Part shown: positions 9,087 to 18,433 of the stretch, one piece after another
How positions within the stretch are numbered: the first letter of the stretch is position 1
Layout: each line of letters begins with the position of its first letter
Origin: Sedimenticola sp.
GTDB taxonomy: Bacteria > Pseudomonadota > Gammaproteobacteria > Chromatiales > Chromatiaceae
Length of the DNA stretch: 35,013 nt
Direction of reading: 5' to 3'
NCBI GenBank assembly: GCA_026984055.1
Contig: JALSSX010000264.1
Coordinates: forward strand, 1 to 35,013
Translations under genes and position numbers: made by a program
The notes under the pieces: generated by a model
What the model was told of the DNA's origin: nothing
Database searches by the model: none
Seen by the model: the letters and a program-made list of their open reading frames with translations, nothing else

Positions 9087-9518
9087 TCAGACGGCGTTCT
9101 GTTGCGCATGCTTCTCCAGCAGCGGGAACATGTACTTTTCCTCGAAACGCACGCGATCGCGGATCATCGCGAAGATCTCGCGGCTTTCCTCCAATAGCGC
9201 GGCATGTTCCGTGTCACTGATCTCGGCCATGCAGTACTGGCGGACGTAGCCGGCGAAGCGTTTCTTGATGCGCCGCGCGGAGTCGTGGAAGCGTTGCGCG
9301 GTTTCCGCGACCCGCTTGTCCGAGTCGTTGGCCAGTTCGGCGTAGACGGTGTTGTTTTCGAACACCAGATGGATCCAGACCTTTTCGCGGAAACGTCCCA
9401 TCAGCTCGCAGACGAAGGGGTTGTTGTGCAGTTCGCGGCGTTCGACGAGCACGCCGAGCACATCCAGCAGTTGGGATATCTCGCGGTTCTGCTGATGGAG
9501 TTCTTCTACGGTGTACAT
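9087..9518 (-). CDS. Hemerythrin-like HHE domain protein
   Basis: The 143-residue all-helical protein carries the pattern of a di-iron hemerythrin fold: His8, the H50-x3-E54 pair (WIHLVFE), His78 (RFHDS), and an E-x-x-M-F-P-x-L-x-x-H C-terminus (E126/E127, His137). Such single-domain proteins bind O2 or NO or handle iron and nitrosative damage. I cannot tell which applies here. The start at 9518 has GGAGGAA at good spacing. An FNR-type site centred about 62 bp upstream (9574-9587) suggests induction under low oxygen or nitrogen oxides, fitting the nap operon in the same region. It is divergent from alaC. Confidence 0.85.
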   Translation of the reverse strand: MYTVEELHQQNREISQLLDVLGVLVERRELHNNPFVCELMGRFREKVWIHLVFENNTVYAELANDSDKRVAETAQRFHDSARRIKKRFAGYVRQYCMAEISDTEHAALLEESREIFAMIRDRVRFEEKYMFPLLEKHAQQNAV

Positions 9519-9573
9519 GGGCTTCCTCCGGGTTCGGTGGGAGGATGGTCGCATGCTGGGTGACCGGTGGCGA

Positions 9574-9587
9574 CTGATCTGGATCAA
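9574..9587 (-). promoter_or_regulatory. FNR/ANR-type binding site upstream of hemerythrin
   Basis: On the minus strand the sequence TTGATCCAGATCAG matches the FNR consensus TTGAT-N4-ATCAA at 9 of 10 defined positions. Its centre (9580.5) is about 62 bp before the hemerythrin ATG. The alaC GTG lies about 110 bp away on the other side, so the site could also affect that gene. No strong -10 is visible. Confidence 0.6.
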
Positions 9588-9689
9588 TTGTTTCGCCGCT
9601 GGCCGGGCCGGGCGCCTGAATTGACATTTTCACGTCCGCTCAGTACTTTGGAGGGCTTTTTACGCCAATCTCGTCACAGAGGAATTTCC

Positions 9690-10889
9690 GTGCCAGGCCA
9701 AGAGATCGAAGAATTCCCAAGAATCAAGCGCTTGCCGCCCTATGTTTTCAATATCGTCAACGAGTTGAAAGCGACGGCGCGCGCACGTGGGGAGGACATC
9801 ATCGACTTCGGCATGGGTAATCCGGATCAGCCGACGCCACAGCATATCGTCGACAAGCTGACCGAGGCGGCCAATCGTGGCGACACGCACCGCTATTCGC
9901 TGTCGCGCGGTATTCCGCGTCTGCGCAGGGCGATTTGTAACTGGTACAAGGGGCGCTTTGATGTCGATCTGGATCCGGAGACGCAGGCGATCGTCACCAT
10001 CGGTTCGAAGGAAGGACTCGCGCATCTGGCGTTGGCGGTCACTGGGCCGGGGGATTCGGTATTGGTGCCGAATCCGGCCTATCCGATCCATCCCTATGGT
10101 TTCGTCATCGCTGGCGCGGACATCCGTCATGTGCCGTTGACGCCGGGGGTGGATTTCTTCGAGAAGCTGGAGGAGGCGATCACCAGTTCGTGGCCGCGCC
10201 CGAAGATGCTGGTGCTGAATTTTCCCGGCAATCCGACCACCCAGTGTGTGGAGCTGGATTTCTTCCAGAAGGTCATCGATATTGCGCGCGAGCACCATAT
10301 TTGGGTGATCCACGACATTGCTTATTCCGAGATCGTATTCGATGGATACCGGGCGCCGTCGATTCTTCAGGTGCCGGGTGCGGATGATATCGCGGTGGAG
10401 TTCTATTCCTTGTCCAAGACCTATAACATGCCGGGCTGGCGGGTCGGTTTCATGGTCGGAAACAAGACGTTGGTGGCGGCTTTGGCGCGGATGAAATCCT
10501 ATCTGGATTACGGTATGTTCACGCCGATCCAAGTCGCTGCGATCCAGGCGCTGGAGGGACCGCAGGAATGCGTCGAGGCGATTCGCGATATGTACCAGCG
10601 ACGCCGCAATACACTGTGCGACGGGCTGGCGAACGCTGGTTGGGCAGTGGAGCGGCCGAAAGCGACGATGTTCGTTTGGGCTCCGATCCCGGAGGTATAT
10701 CGCGATATGGGTTCGCTGGAGTTCTCGAAGAAACTGCTTTCCGACGCAAAGGTCGCGGTGTCGCCCGGCATCGGTTTTGGCGAGTTCGGCGACGACCATG
10801 TGCGCTTCGGTCTGATCGAAAACGAACACAGAACCCGGCAGGCGGTGCGCGGTATCCGCGATATGTTCCGTCGTGACGGTCTCATCTGA
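9690..10889 (+). CDS. alaC: Alanine transaminase AlaC
   Basis: The 399-residue class I PLP aminotransferase would interconvert pyruvate/glutamate and alanine/2-oxoglutarate. It reads like E. coli AlaC throughout: [53 protein letters not shown], and the PLP-lysine motif [15 protein letters not shown]. The C-terminal [22 protein letters not shown] is also characteristic. The start is GTG 9690 with AGAGGA seven bases upstream; upstream in-frame codons add a segment foreign to the family. Hom follows 25 bp later, so alaC-hom-thrC may be one amino acid transcript, as in many gammaproteobacteria. Confidence 0.92.
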   Translation: MPGQEIEEFPRIKRLPPYVFNIVNELKATARARGEDIIDFGMGNPDQPTPQHIVDKLTEAANRGDTHRYSLSRGIPRLRRAICNWYKGRFDVDLDPETQAIVTIGSKEGLAHLALAVTGPGDSVLVPNPAYPIHPYGFVIAGADIRHVPLTPGVDFFEKLEEAITSSWPRPKMLVLNFPGNPTTQCVELDFFQKVIDIAREHHIWVIHDIAYSEIVFDGYRAPSILQVPGADDIAVEFYSLSKTYNMPGWRVGFMVGNKTLVAALARMKSYLDYGMFTPIQVAAIQALEGPQECVEAIRDMYQRRRNTLCDGLANAGWAVERPKATMFVWAPIPEVYRDMGSLEFSKKLLSDAKVAVSPGIGFGEFGDDHVRFGLIENEHRTRQAVRGIRDMFRRDGLI

Positions 10890-10914
10890 AAACGATAACA
10901 GCGGGAGAAGGACA

Positions 10915-12228
10915 TTGAATCCGGTTAAAGTGGGATTGCTCGGCTTGGGCACGGTCGGTGGCGGCACGATGAACGTGCTGTATCGCAACGCGAGGGAGAT
11001 TTCGCGGCGCGCGGGCCGTGAGATCCGCGTCAGCCACGCGGCGGCGCGCGACTACGATGCCGCTGGCATCGATGGCTTGGACAGCGTGACCCTCAGTGAT
11101 GATGCCTTCGCGGTGGTGGGCGATCCGGAGGTCGATATCATCGTCGAGCTGATCGGCGGCTACTCCCCGGCGCGCGAGCTGGTGCTGGAGGCCATCGCCA
11201 ATGGAAAGCATGTGGTCACCGCGAACAAGGCGCTGATCGCATTGCATGGCAACGAGATCTTCGCCGCCGCGCGCGCGAAAGGCGTCATCGTGGCCTTCGA
11301 GGCGGCCGTGGCCGGCGGCATTCCGATCATCAAGGCGGTGCGCGAGGGGCTGGCGGCGAACAATATCGAGTGGGTTGCCGGCATCATCAATGGCACCGGC
11401 AACTTCATCCTGAGCGAGATGCGCGACAAGGGCCGTGATTTTGCCGATGTATTGAAAGAAGCACAGGCGCTGGGCTATGCCGAGGCCGATCCGACCTTCG
11501 ACGTGGAAGGCGTGGACGCTGCGCACAAATTGACCATTCTGGCCTCGCTGGCCTTCGGTATTCCGCTACAGTTCGACAAGACCTACACCGAGGGCATCGC
11601 CGCGATCGATCCGCAAGACGTGCGCAATGCCGAAGATTTCGGCTACCGTATCAAGCACCTCGGCATCACGCGCAAGACCGACGCCGGTGTCGAATTGCGC
11701 GTGCATCCGACGTTGATCCCGGAACGTCGTCTGATCGCGAATGTCGATGGGGTTATGAATGCCGTGCTGGTGAAGGGCGACGCGGTCGGCCCGACGCTGT
11801 ATTATGGCGCTGGCGCAGGCTCGCTGCCGACTGCCTCGGCGGTGGCCGCCGATGTGATCGATGTGGCGCGCTCGCTGAGCACCGATCCGGGTAACCGCGT
11901 GCCGCATCTGGCCTTCCAGGCGGACGCGTTATCCGACATACCGGTGTTGCCGATCGACGCGGTGGAGACGGCCTACTATCTGCGCATGCAGGCCGAGGAC
12001 AAGCCCGGCGTGGTCGCCGCGGTGGCTGGTATCCTCAGCGAGGCCGGCATCAGCATCGAGGCGATCAAGCAACAGGAGCCGGCCGAGGGCCAGACCCAGG
12101 TCGCCCTGGTGATGTTGACCCATCGCGTCGTCGAGCGACACATGAACGACGCGATCGCAAAAATCGAGGCGCTGGATACGATAGCCGGCAGCGTGACGCG
12201 CCTTCGGGTCGAGCTTCTCGACGGTTAG
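10915..12228 (+). CDS. hom: Homoserine dehydrogenase (monofunctional, ACT-containing)
   Basis: This reduces aspartate semialdehyde to homoserine in the threonine/methionine branch. From TTG 10915 the product is 437 residues, the usual size, with GGGAGAAGGA just upstream; a GTG at 10873 would overlap alaC and add 14 unusual residues. The N-terminal Rossmann motif is VGLLGLGTVGGG. Further on are VTANKALIA, the catalytic region GTGNFILSEM, and GYAEADPTFDVEGVDAAHK. An ACT domain (about 350-437, beginning near YLRMQAEDKPGVVAAVAGIL) suggests threonine feedback control. It precedes thrC. Confidence 0.93.
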   Translation: MNPVKVGLLGLGTVGGGTMNVLYRNAREISRRAGREIRVSHAAARDYDAAGIDGLDSVTLSDDAFAVVGDPEVDIIVELIGGYSPARELVLEAIANGKHVVTANKALIALHGNEIFAAARAKGVIVAFEAAVAGGIPIIKAVREGLAANNIEWVAGIINGTGNFILSEMRDKGRDFADVLKEAQALGYAEADPTFDVEGVDAAHKLTILASLAFGIPLQFDKTYTEGIAAIDPQDVRNAEDFGYRIKHLGITRKTDAGVELRVHPTLIPERRLIANVDGVMNAVLVKGDAVGPTLYYGAGAGSLPTASAVAADVIDVARSLSTDPGNRVPHLAFQADALSDIPVLPIDAVETAYYLRMQAEDKPGVVAAVAGILSEAGISIEAIKQQEPAEGQTQVALVMLTHRVVERHMNDAIAKIEALDTIAGSVTRLRVELLDG

Positions 12229-12260
12229 GCTAACCCGGCTATGGGTCGTGGCGTTTTCGG

Positions 12261-12291
12261 AACGGCCAATCGCTATGGCGGCGATGCCGTT
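12261..12291 (+). other. Intergenic hairpin between hom and thrC
   Basis: AACGGC (12261-12266) pairs with GCCGTT (12286-12291), enclosing a second stem ATCGC/GCGAT. A T-rich run follows only after about 30 bases (12323 onwards), so it is not a standard terminator. It could be an mRNA processing or attenuation element within the 130-bp hom-thrC gap. Confidence 0.35.
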
Positions 12292-12358
12292 GCCAGCATG
12301 ACCTGACCGAAACCGAGCACCGTTTTTTTGTTTTGCGTTTTTATTTAGAGTATTCATC

Positions 12359-13441
12359 ATGCCATTCAGATCCCGTTATACCGGCCTCATCGACAAATAC
12401 CGCGACCGCTTGCCGGTGCATGACGACACCCGCGTCATCAGCCTCGGCGAGGGCAATACGCCGCTGATCCGGTTGAACAATATCCCGAAAGCGCTCGGCA
12501 AGGATGTCGATATCTATGTCAAATACGAGGGTCTGAATCCGACTGGCTCGTTCAAGGATCGCGGCATGACCATGGCCGTGACCAAGGCAGTCGAGGAGGG
12601 CAGCAAGGCGATTATCTGTGCCTCCACTGGCAACACCTCGGCGTCTGCCGCCGCCTATGCCGCGCGCGCCGGCATTACTGCCTTCGTATTGATCCCGGAC
12701 GGCAAGATCGCGATGGGAAAGCTTGCCCAGGCGATGATGCACGGCTCGGTGGTTATCCAGATCAAGGGTAACTTCGATGCCGGCATGCAACTGGTGAAGG
12801 ATGTCGCCGACCACGCGCCGGTGACCATCGTCAACTCGATCAATCCGTTCCGCCTGCAAGGCCAGAAAACCGCCGCGTTCGAGATCGTCGAGGAACTGGA
12901 GTGCGCGCCGGACTACCATTGCCTGCCGGTCGGCAACGCCGGCAACATCAGCGCGCACTGGATTGGCTATTCGGAATACCGCGATCACGGTATCGTCAAC
13001 AGCGCGCCGCGCATGGTCGGCTATCAGGCCGCCGGCTCGGCGCCGTTTCTGCGTGGCAAGATGGTCGACGACCCGGAAACCGTCGCCACCGCGATCCGTA
13101 TCGGCCACCCGCAATCCTGGGACAAGGCGTGGAAGGTCAAGGACGAATCCAGCGGCTGGTTCGATGAATGCAGCGACGAGGAGATCCTTGCCGCGCAGAA
13201 ATTGCTCGCCCAGAAGGAAGGCGTGTTCTGCGAGCCGGCCTCGGCGACCTCGCTGGCCGGCGCGATGCGGGATATCCAGGCCGGCAAGATCCGCGAAGGC
13301 AGCAAGATCGTCTGCACCCTGACCGGTCACGGATTGAAGGATCCGGATACCGCGATCAAGCAGTCCTCAGGCGGTCTGATCACCATAGATGCCGAGTTGG
13401 ACGCGGTGAAACGCGCGATTCTCGACAATATGTCCAACTGA
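12359..13441 (+). CDS. thrC: Threonine synthase
   Basis: The 360-residue PLP enzyme converts O-phosphohomoserine to threonine. It shows the beta-family signature NPTGSFKDRGMTMAV with the PLP lysine, STGNTSASAAAYAARAG, and the phosphate-binding glycine-rich GNAGNISA. The length fits the shorter threonine synthase class found in many proteobacteria and Gram-positives, not the longer E. coli ThrC form. It follows hom after 130 bp, with a T-rich stretch and hairpin in the gap, so it may have its own promoter or be read from upstream. The ribosome site before ATG 12359 is weak (GAG). Confidence 0.93.
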   Translation: MPFRSRYTGLIDKYRDRLPVHDDTRVISLGEGNTPLIRLNNIPKALGKDVDIYVKYEGLNPTGSFKDRGMTMAVTKAVEEGSKAIICASTGNTSASAAAYAARAGITAFVLIPDGKIAMGKLAQAMMHGSVVIQIKGNFDAGMQLVKDVADHAPVTIVNSINPFRLQGQKTAAFEIVEELECAPDYHCLPVGNAGNISAHWIGYSEYRDHGIVNSAPRMVGYQAAGSAPFLRGKMVDDPETVATAIRIGHPQSWDKAWKVKDESSGWFDECSDEEILAAQKLLAQKEGVFCEPASATSLAGAMRDIQAGKIREGSKIVCTLTGHGLKDPDTAIKQSSGGLITIDAELDAVKRAILDNMSN

Positions 13442-13458
13442 GTTCCGCGTACTTCCCG

Positions 13459-14472
13459 ATGGCCGGCAAGGCAGCACCTGTCGAGATCGTCGTCCCTGGC
13501 CTGTTTGGGCCGCTGCCCGGTGTCGACCCCGGACAGCGTTTCCCGTTCCTTGACCGTCTGCTCGGACGGGCGCGGCGCGGCGACGCACCGCTTCAGCGCG
13601 ATACCACGCGTACCTTGTTTGATCTGTGCGGCATGCCACTGGCGCCCGATGATGAGCCCGCGACCGGCGCAATCGCCGCGTTGGGCCTGGAGCTGCCCGC
13701 CGAGCTGCGCGCCTGGATGTTTGCCGATCCGGTCTATTTGAAGGCTGATCAGGATCGTCTGATGCTATTCGATCAGACCCATTTCGAGCTGGGCGATGCC
13801 GATTGCATGGCCTTCAAGGAAGCATTCAACCAGCATTTCTCCGACCGTGATATTCGCTTGCACATCGCCCGGCGACGGCACTGGTTCGTCTCCATGCCCA
13901 CGCCGATGCGGGTGCGCAGTCATGCGCTGGAAGAAGTCAGCGGCCGCAGCATAGAACAGTTTATGCCGAAGGGAAGGGATGCCGGTGCTTGCCGCCAATT
14001 GCTGAACGAGATCCAGATGCTGTTTCATGGCCTGGAGATCAACCAGCGGCGTGCCGAGCAGGGTCAATTGCCGGTTAGCGGTCTGTGGCTGCACGGTTTC
14101 GGTGAATTGCCGAACGCCAATTCCGTCAAGCCGCGCGCGCGCCGTGCGATCGGCGCCGATCCGGTTCTGCGCGGCATCGCCACTCTGGTCGAGGGCCACC
14201 ACGCCGAGGTCCAGTATGATCCGTTGACGGCCGGTGACCTGCTGGTCTGGGATGCCATCATGCCAAGTGTGCTGGATGCTGACCCGCGGGCCTGGGTACA
14301 ATCCGTCGAACGCTTCTCCCGCTGGCTGGAGCCGCAAGTCAGTAGCGCGTTGCGCAAGCAATCGTTCCATATCCATCCGGCCGATGGTTCGGTGTACCGG
14401 TTCACGCCAGGCATGCGGAAACGCTTCTGGCGGCGTGGCTGGCGGCTTGTCGAGCATCTCGCGTCATCATAG
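13459..14472 (+). CDS. RpfE-type/COG4255-like uncharacterised protein
   Basis: The 337-residue soluble protein starts at ATG 13459, 17 bp after thrC. It has the recurring blocks of a family often named 'regulatory protein RpfE type' or 'cofactor-independent phosphoglycerate mutase': an N-terminal IVVPGLFGP, ADPVYLKADQDRL, LNEIQMLFHGLEIN and SGLWLHGFGELP. That family is commonly found just after thrC in gammaproteobacteria. I see none of the metal-binding residues that would make a true phosphoglycerate mutase evident, so I leave function open. Family membership is from memory of motifs. The operon position suggests a link to threonine biosynthesis or simple cotranscription. Confidence 0.75.
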   Translation: MAGKAAPVEIVVPGLFGPLPGVDPGQRFPFLDRLLGRARRGDAPLQRDTTRTLFDLCGMPLAPDDEPATGAIAALGLELPAELRAWMFADPVYLKADQDRLMLFDQTHFELGDADCMAFKEAFNQHFSDRDIRLHIARRRHWFVSMPTPMRVRSHALEEVSGRSIEQFMPKGRDAGACRQLLNEIQMLFHGLEINQRRAEQGQLPVSGLWLHGFGELPNANSVKPRARRAIGADPVLRGIATLVEGHHAEVQYDPLTAGDLLVWDAIMPSVLDADPRAWVQSVERFSRWLEPQVSSALRKQSFHIHPADGSVYRFTPGMRKRFWRRGWRLVEHLASS

Positions 14473-14489
14473 AGCCTGTTATTAACCCG

Positions 14490-14627
14490 GCAATTAAACA
14501 GGTCGTCCCGAGCTGTTGATTGCGCGTTCTCATTCATCGGCAATATTGCGCAGAAAGCCTCGGTATACAACAGCTTACATCGACTATCGCCAACGGTGGC
14601 GTGTCCCCGCGCCACGATTAACCCGGT
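14490..14627 (-). repeat. Dispersed repeat family 2, copy A
   Basis: Reverse-complemented, this 138-bp segment aligns without gaps to 30109-30246; my hand count is 92 of 138 identical bases. Shared blocks include ATCGTGGCG, CGATGTAAG, TCAACA and CGGGA-G-CCTGTT. Both copies keep one open frame in the same phase, with 20 of 46 identical residues. It lies 17 bp after the 13459 gene and about 30 bp before repeat copy 4. Confidence 0.7.
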
Positions 14628-14658
14628 AAACTGTGTTGCCAGGTTAATCACAGGCTTG

Positions 14659-14736
14659 GCAGGCTGTTGAAAAAGTCCTTCCATGGACTTTTTCAACGAC
14701 GGAAGCGGAAAATGCCATTTATCAATGGCCTGCTAG
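14659..14736 (-). repeat. Hairpin repeat copy 4, internally deleted
   Basis: An intact H5 palindrome (GTTGAAAAAGTCC/GGACTTTTTCAAC) is followed by half of H4 and the outer half of H1 (TCAATGGCCTG), ending in CTAG. H2 and H3 are missing. The 21 bases starting at the CTAG (14733-14753) are nearly identical to those at the end of copy 8 (27500-27520). Confidence 0.8.
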
Positions 14737-15060
14737 CCCGGATTTCTTACCGGATTGACGAGTCCTCGCTTGTTCCTTGACATCACAACACATTTTGTTC
14801 AGTCGGAAATACACCTGGGTATTTCGCTCCTTCGCAAAGTCCCTTGTGAATCCAAAGTCCCGCGCGATCATCTCGCCAATCCGGTGAGACATGTGGGCGA
14901 GGGCTGGCAGTCGAACGAAAACCGCATGGCCGCTACCGTTCGCTAATGAGGAAGGCGGTCCTGCCTCGCCATGCCGCGGGTCGCGCTTGGCCCTTCCATG
15001 TCACCGATTATCCGCATTTTCGGCATCGATTCTCTATTTTACCTGACTTTTGTAGCGGTT
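14737..15060. other. Intergenic stretch without recognisable gene
   Basis: No open frame here has a ribosome site, family resemblance or codon use like its neighbours. In particular no napD- or napF-like gene is present before napA. The last part is more AT-rich and leads into the putative nap promoter. Confidence 0.6.
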
Positions 15061-15100
15061 TTGATTTATGTCAGTTCAATGCGTATCAGAATTATCTAAT
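15061..15100 (+). promoter_or_regulatory. Candidate FNR-dependent nap promoter
   Basis: TTGATTTATGTCAG (15061-15074) matches the FNR consensus TTGAT-N4-ATCAA at 8 of 10 positions. A TCTAAT (15095-15100, 5 of 6 to the -10 consensus) sits so that the FNR site centre would fall near -40, the class II activator position. The leader to napA would be about 175 nt. This is inferred from spacing and consensus only. Confidence 0.45.
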
Positions 15101-15282
15101 CTGGTTGTCTATGAGACGTTCGGATCAAGGTATTTTCGCGCGATGTCGATGCATGGGCTTCCGCAAGACAGGAGTCAGGGCAGGACCAGACCGGGTTCGA
15201 GTGTCAATGAGCAGTTAGCTGGCGGGTGTCGCTGAGGACACTTTCCGGCTTTTCGTCGAATATTCAACCAGGAGTCGGCAAT

Positions 15283-17823
15283 ATGAAACAAACCCGGCGT
15301 GACTTTATAAAGACCAATGCCATCGCCGCGACCGCAGCCGCGGCGGGTGTCACCCTTCCAACCCTGAGCGCCACAGCCCGGGCCGAGAGCAACAAGATTC
15401 GCTGGGACAAGACCGCCTGTCGCTTCTGTGGCACTGGCTGTTCCGTGCTGGTTGGCGTCAAGGACGACCGCATCGTCGCGACCCAGGGCGATCCGGATGC
15501 TCCGGTGAATCGCGGTTTGAACTGCATCAAGGGCTATTTCTTGTCGAAGATCATGTACGGCAAGGATCGCCTGACCCAGCCGTTGTTGCGCATGCGCAAT
15601 GGCGAATATGACAAGGAAGGAGAATTCACCCCGATCAGCTGGGACCAGGCCTTCGACATCATGGCCGACAAATGGAAGACGGCCATCAAGAAGAGCATGG
15701 AAGAGAACAAGGGCAAGCCGGTGGACAAGATCACCTCGCGCGTCGGCATGTTCGGTTCCGGTCAGTGGACGGTGTGGGAGGGTTATGCCGCCTCCAAGCT
15801 GTATAAGGCAGGTTTCCGCTCGAACAACCTCGATCCGAACGCACGGCACTGCATGGCTTCGGCGGTGGGTGCGTTCATTCGCGCCTTCGGCGCGGACGAA
15901 CCGATGGGCTGCTATGACGATTTGGAGCACGCGGATGCCTTCGTGCTGTGGGGTCCGAACATGGCGGAGATGCACCCGATTCTGTGGTCGCGCCTGACCG
16001 ATACCCGCCTGACCAAGGAAGGCTGTGAGGTACATGTGTTGTCCACCTACCGTCATCGCAGCTTCGAGCTGGCGGACAACGACATGATCTTCAAGCCGCA
16101 GACCGATCTGGCGATCTTGAACTATATCGCCAACTACATCATCGAGAACGAAGCTTACAACAAGGACTTCATCGCGAAGCACGTCAATTTCACCAAGACG
16201 CCGACTGACATCGGTTACGGCCTGCGTCCGACCGATCCGCGCGAGAGGAAAGCCAAGAACCCTGGCAAGGGTAAGCTGAGTAAGATCAGCTTCGAGGAAT
16301 ACGCCGAATCGGTAAAACCCTATACGCTGGAACATGCCTCGGCGCTGTCCGGCGTGCCCAAGGAAAAATTGCTGCGTCTGGCCAAGCTGTATGCCGATCC
16401 AAACAAGAAGATCACATCCTATTGGACGATGGGTTTCAACCAGCATACCCGCGGCGTGTGGGCGAACGGCCTGTGTTACAACATCCATCTGCTGATGGGG
16501 AAGATCTCCGAGCCGGGCAATGGTCCGTTCTCGCTGACCGGTCAGCCATCCGCCTGTGGCACCGCGCGTGAGGTCGGCACCTTCTCGCACCGCTTGCCGG
16601 CGGATTACGTGGTCTTCAAGAAACCGCATCGCGATTTCGCCGAGAAGATCTGGAAACTGCCGGATGGCACGATCCCAGGCAAGAAAGGCTATCATGCGGT
16701 TTTGCAGAATCGCATGTTGAAGGATGGCAAACTGAACGCCTACTGGGTGATGTGCACCAACAACATGCAGGCCGGTGCGAACATGAACGAAGAGACCTAT
16801 CCGGGCTATCGCAATCCGGATAACTTCATCGTCGTTTCCGATCCGTATCCAACCGTCACCGCGCAGGCGGCCGACCTGATCCTGCCGACCGCGATGTGGG
16901 CGGAGAAGGAGGGCGCTTATGGAAACGCCGAACGGCGCACTCAGTTTTGGCGTCAGCAGGTCAGCGCGCCGGGCGAGGCAAAATCTGATGTCTGGCAGAT
17001 CATGGAGTTTTCCAAGCGCTTCAAGACCGAGGAGGTCTGGCCGGAAGATCTGCTGGCGAAGAAGCCCGAGTATCGTGGCAAGACTCTGTATGAGATCTTG
17101 TATGCCAACGGTCAGGTAGACAAATTCCCGAAGACTCAGGTAACGGACGAGGCGGGGAACGTCTATCAGAACCATGAAATGGACCATTTCGGCTTCTATG
17201 TCCAGAAGGGCCTGTTCGAGGAATATCGGCGCTTCCAGCACGAAGGCGTGAAGAAAGGCCATGAACAAGCGCCGTTCGAGATGTACCACAAGGCGCGCGG
17301 CCTGCGCTGGCCGGTGATCGATGGCAAGGAAACCCTGTGGCGCTATCGTGAAGGCTACGATCCCTATGTCAAGGCCGGCGAGGGCGTGCGTTTCTACGGC
17401 CGCAAGGACGGTCGCGCGAATATCATCACCGCGCCCTATGAGCCGCCAGCGGAAAGCCCGGATAAGGAATTCGATATGTGGTTGTGTACCGGTCGCGTGC
17501 TGGAACACTGGCACTCCGGTTCGATGACCCGGCGTGTTCCCGAGCTGTATCGCGCCGTGCCCGACGCGGTGATCTTCATGCATCCAGATGACGCCAAGGC
17601 GCGTGGTCTGCGTCGAGGGTTGCCGGCCACCGTGCGTTCGCGTCGTGGGGAGATTACCGCGATGGTTGAAACTCGCGGGCGTAATCGGCCGCCACGTGGT
17701 CTGGTCTTCGTGCCCTGGTTCGACGCTAGCCGCTTGGTCAACAAGGTGACCCTGGATGCCACCGATCCGCTGTCCAAGGAAACGGACTATAAGAAATGCG
17801 CGGTCAAGGTCGTCAGGGCCTGA
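15283..17823 (+). CDS. napA: Periplasmic nitrate reductase catalytic subunit
   Basis: The 846-residue molybdopterin enzyme reduces nitrate to nitrite in the periplasm. A twin-arginine signal (TRRDFIKT at 4-11, cleavage near ATARA-ES) directs folded export. A [4Fe-4S] site is formed by Cys46, Cys49, Cys53 and Cys81 (CRFCGTGC ... NCIKG). The molybdenum ligand is Cys190 in NARHCMAS, followed by the NapA-typical DEPMGCYDD. The start is ATG 15283 with AGGAG about eight bases upstream; in-frame codons before it would bury the Tat signal. The length is slightly above the 828 of E. coli NapA. napB and napC follow. No napD, F, G or H is in the window, so the Tat chaperone must be elsewhere or dispensable. 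Confidence 0.96.
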   Translation: MKQTRRDFIKTNAIAATAAAAGVTLPTLSATARAESNKIRWDKTACRFCGTGCSVLVGVKDDRIVATQGDPDAPVNRGLNCIKGYFLSKIMYGKDRLTQPLLRMRNGEYDKEGEFTPISWDQAFDIMADKWKTAIKKSMEENKGKPVDKITSRVGMFGSGQWTVWEGYAASKLYKAGFRSNNLDPNARHCMASAVGAFIRAFGADEPMGCYDDLEHADAFVLWGPNMAEMHPILWSRLTDTRLTKEGCEVHVLSTYRHRSFELADNDMIFKPQTDLAILNYIANYIIENEAYNKDFIAKHVNFTKTPTDIGYGLRPTDPRERKAKNPGKGKLSKISFEEYAESVKPYTLEHASALSGVPKEKLLRLAKLYADPNKKITSYWTMGFNQHTRGVWANGLCYNIHLLMGKISEPGNGPFSLTGQPSACGTAREVGTFSHRLPADYVVFKKPHRDFAEKIWKLPDGTIPGKKGYHAVLQNRMLKDGKLNAYWVMCTNNMQAGANMNEETYPGYRNPDNFIVVSDPYPTVTAQAADLILPTAMWAEKEGAYGNAERRTQFWRQQVSAPGEAKSDVWQIMEFSKRFKTEEVWPEDLLAKKPEYRGKTLYEILYANGQVDKFPKTQVTDEAGNVYQNHEMDHFGFYVQKGLFEEYRRFQHEGVKKGHEQAPFEMYHKARGLRWPVIDGKETLWRYREGYDPYVKAGEGVRFYGRKDGRANIITAPYEPPAESPDKEFDMWLCTGRVLEHWHSGSMTRRVPELYRAVPDAVIFMHPDDAKARGLRRGLPATVRSRRGEITAMVETRGRNRPPRGLVFVPWFDASRLVNKVTLDATDPLSKETDYKKCAVKVVRA

Positions 17824-17846
17824 GACTGACGTATTGCGTGATGACG

Positions 17847-17939
17847 GTCCGGGAGCAACCGCGCGGCGGTAGCGCCCGGACGGCCTGAATTGCTTCGGTG
17901 CTTGTAACGACTCGGCATGCGGGAAAATCGAGCCGTTAC
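17847..17939 (+). other. Two consecutive hairpins between napA and napB
   Basis: The first stem is GTCCGGGAGC (17847-17856) with GCGCCCGGAC (17872-17881), with a further ACCGC/GCGGT stem inside the loop. The second is GTAACGACTCG (17904-17914) with CGAGCCGTTAC (17929-17939), one A-C mismatch. Neither has a following T run, so termination is unlikely. They could protect or process the napA message relative to napBC. Confidence 0.55.
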
Positions 17940-17971
17940 CGGTACTTAACGAATCGAATGGAGACAATCCA

Positions 17972-18406
17972 ATGAAACTCAAATTGATAAGCGTGATGAT
18001 CGTGCTGATCAGCGGGCTCGCTGGCAATGCCAGCGGAATTGAATCACTGCGAGGAATGAAACCCCTGGACGGATCATCCGGCAAGGTGGAGGTCAAGAAG
18101 GTTCCCAAGGATGGTGATCTCATTCAACGAAACTATGTACAACAGCCGCCGTTGATTCCGCATAAGATCGATGGCTACCAGATCAATCTGGATTTCAACA
18201 AATGCATGAGCTGTCACAGTTGGTCACGCTATAAGGAAACCGGTGCGACCAAGATCAGCCAGACGCATTTCAAGGATAGGGACGGGGTGGATCTGGCAAC
18301 GGTTTCGGCGCGGCGCTACTTCTGTACCCAGTGCCATGTGCCGCAGGCCAACGCCAAGCCCTTGGTCGAGAATACCTTCAAACCGGTTGAAGCCATTTCC
18401 CAATAA
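17972..18406 (+). CDS. napB: Periplasmic nitrate reductase dihaem cytochrome c subunit
   Basis: The 144-residue precursor has a signal peptide (about 1-22) and exactly two haem c attachment motifs, CMSCH (78-82) and CTQCH (118-122), as expected for NapB. NapB passes electrons from NapC to NapA in the periplasm. His64 (IPHKI) and His99 (QTHF) are plausible distal haem ligands. The start at ATG 17972 has GGAGA nearby. It lies 148 bp after napA, an unusually wide gap holding two hairpins, and 27 bp before napC. Confidence 0.95.
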   Translation: MKLKLISVMIVLISGLAGNASGIESLRGMKPLDGSSGKVEVKKVPKDGDLIQRNYVQQPPLIPHKIDGYQINLDFNKCMSCHSWSRYKETGATKISQTHFKDRDGVDLATVSARRYFCTQCHVPQANAKPLVENTFKPVEAISQ

Positions 18407-18433
18407 ATGCTTCGCCAGACCCGGAGAACGAAT

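Noticed and set aside
9660-10988. 442-residue open frame on the minus strand across alaC
   Set aside because: A shadow of a clearly functional transaminase gene; no start signal or family resemblance.
12223-12235. Perfect small inverted repeat GGTTAG-G-CTAACC at the hom stop codon
   Set aside because: The single-base loop cannot form a hairpin as drawn and no T run follows, so it is not called as a terminator.
15175-18123. 982-residue open frame on the minus strand across napA
   Set aside because: It is antisense to a napA with all cofactor ligands intact. Long antisense frames are expected from the codon bias of GC-rich genes; it has no ribosome site or domain.
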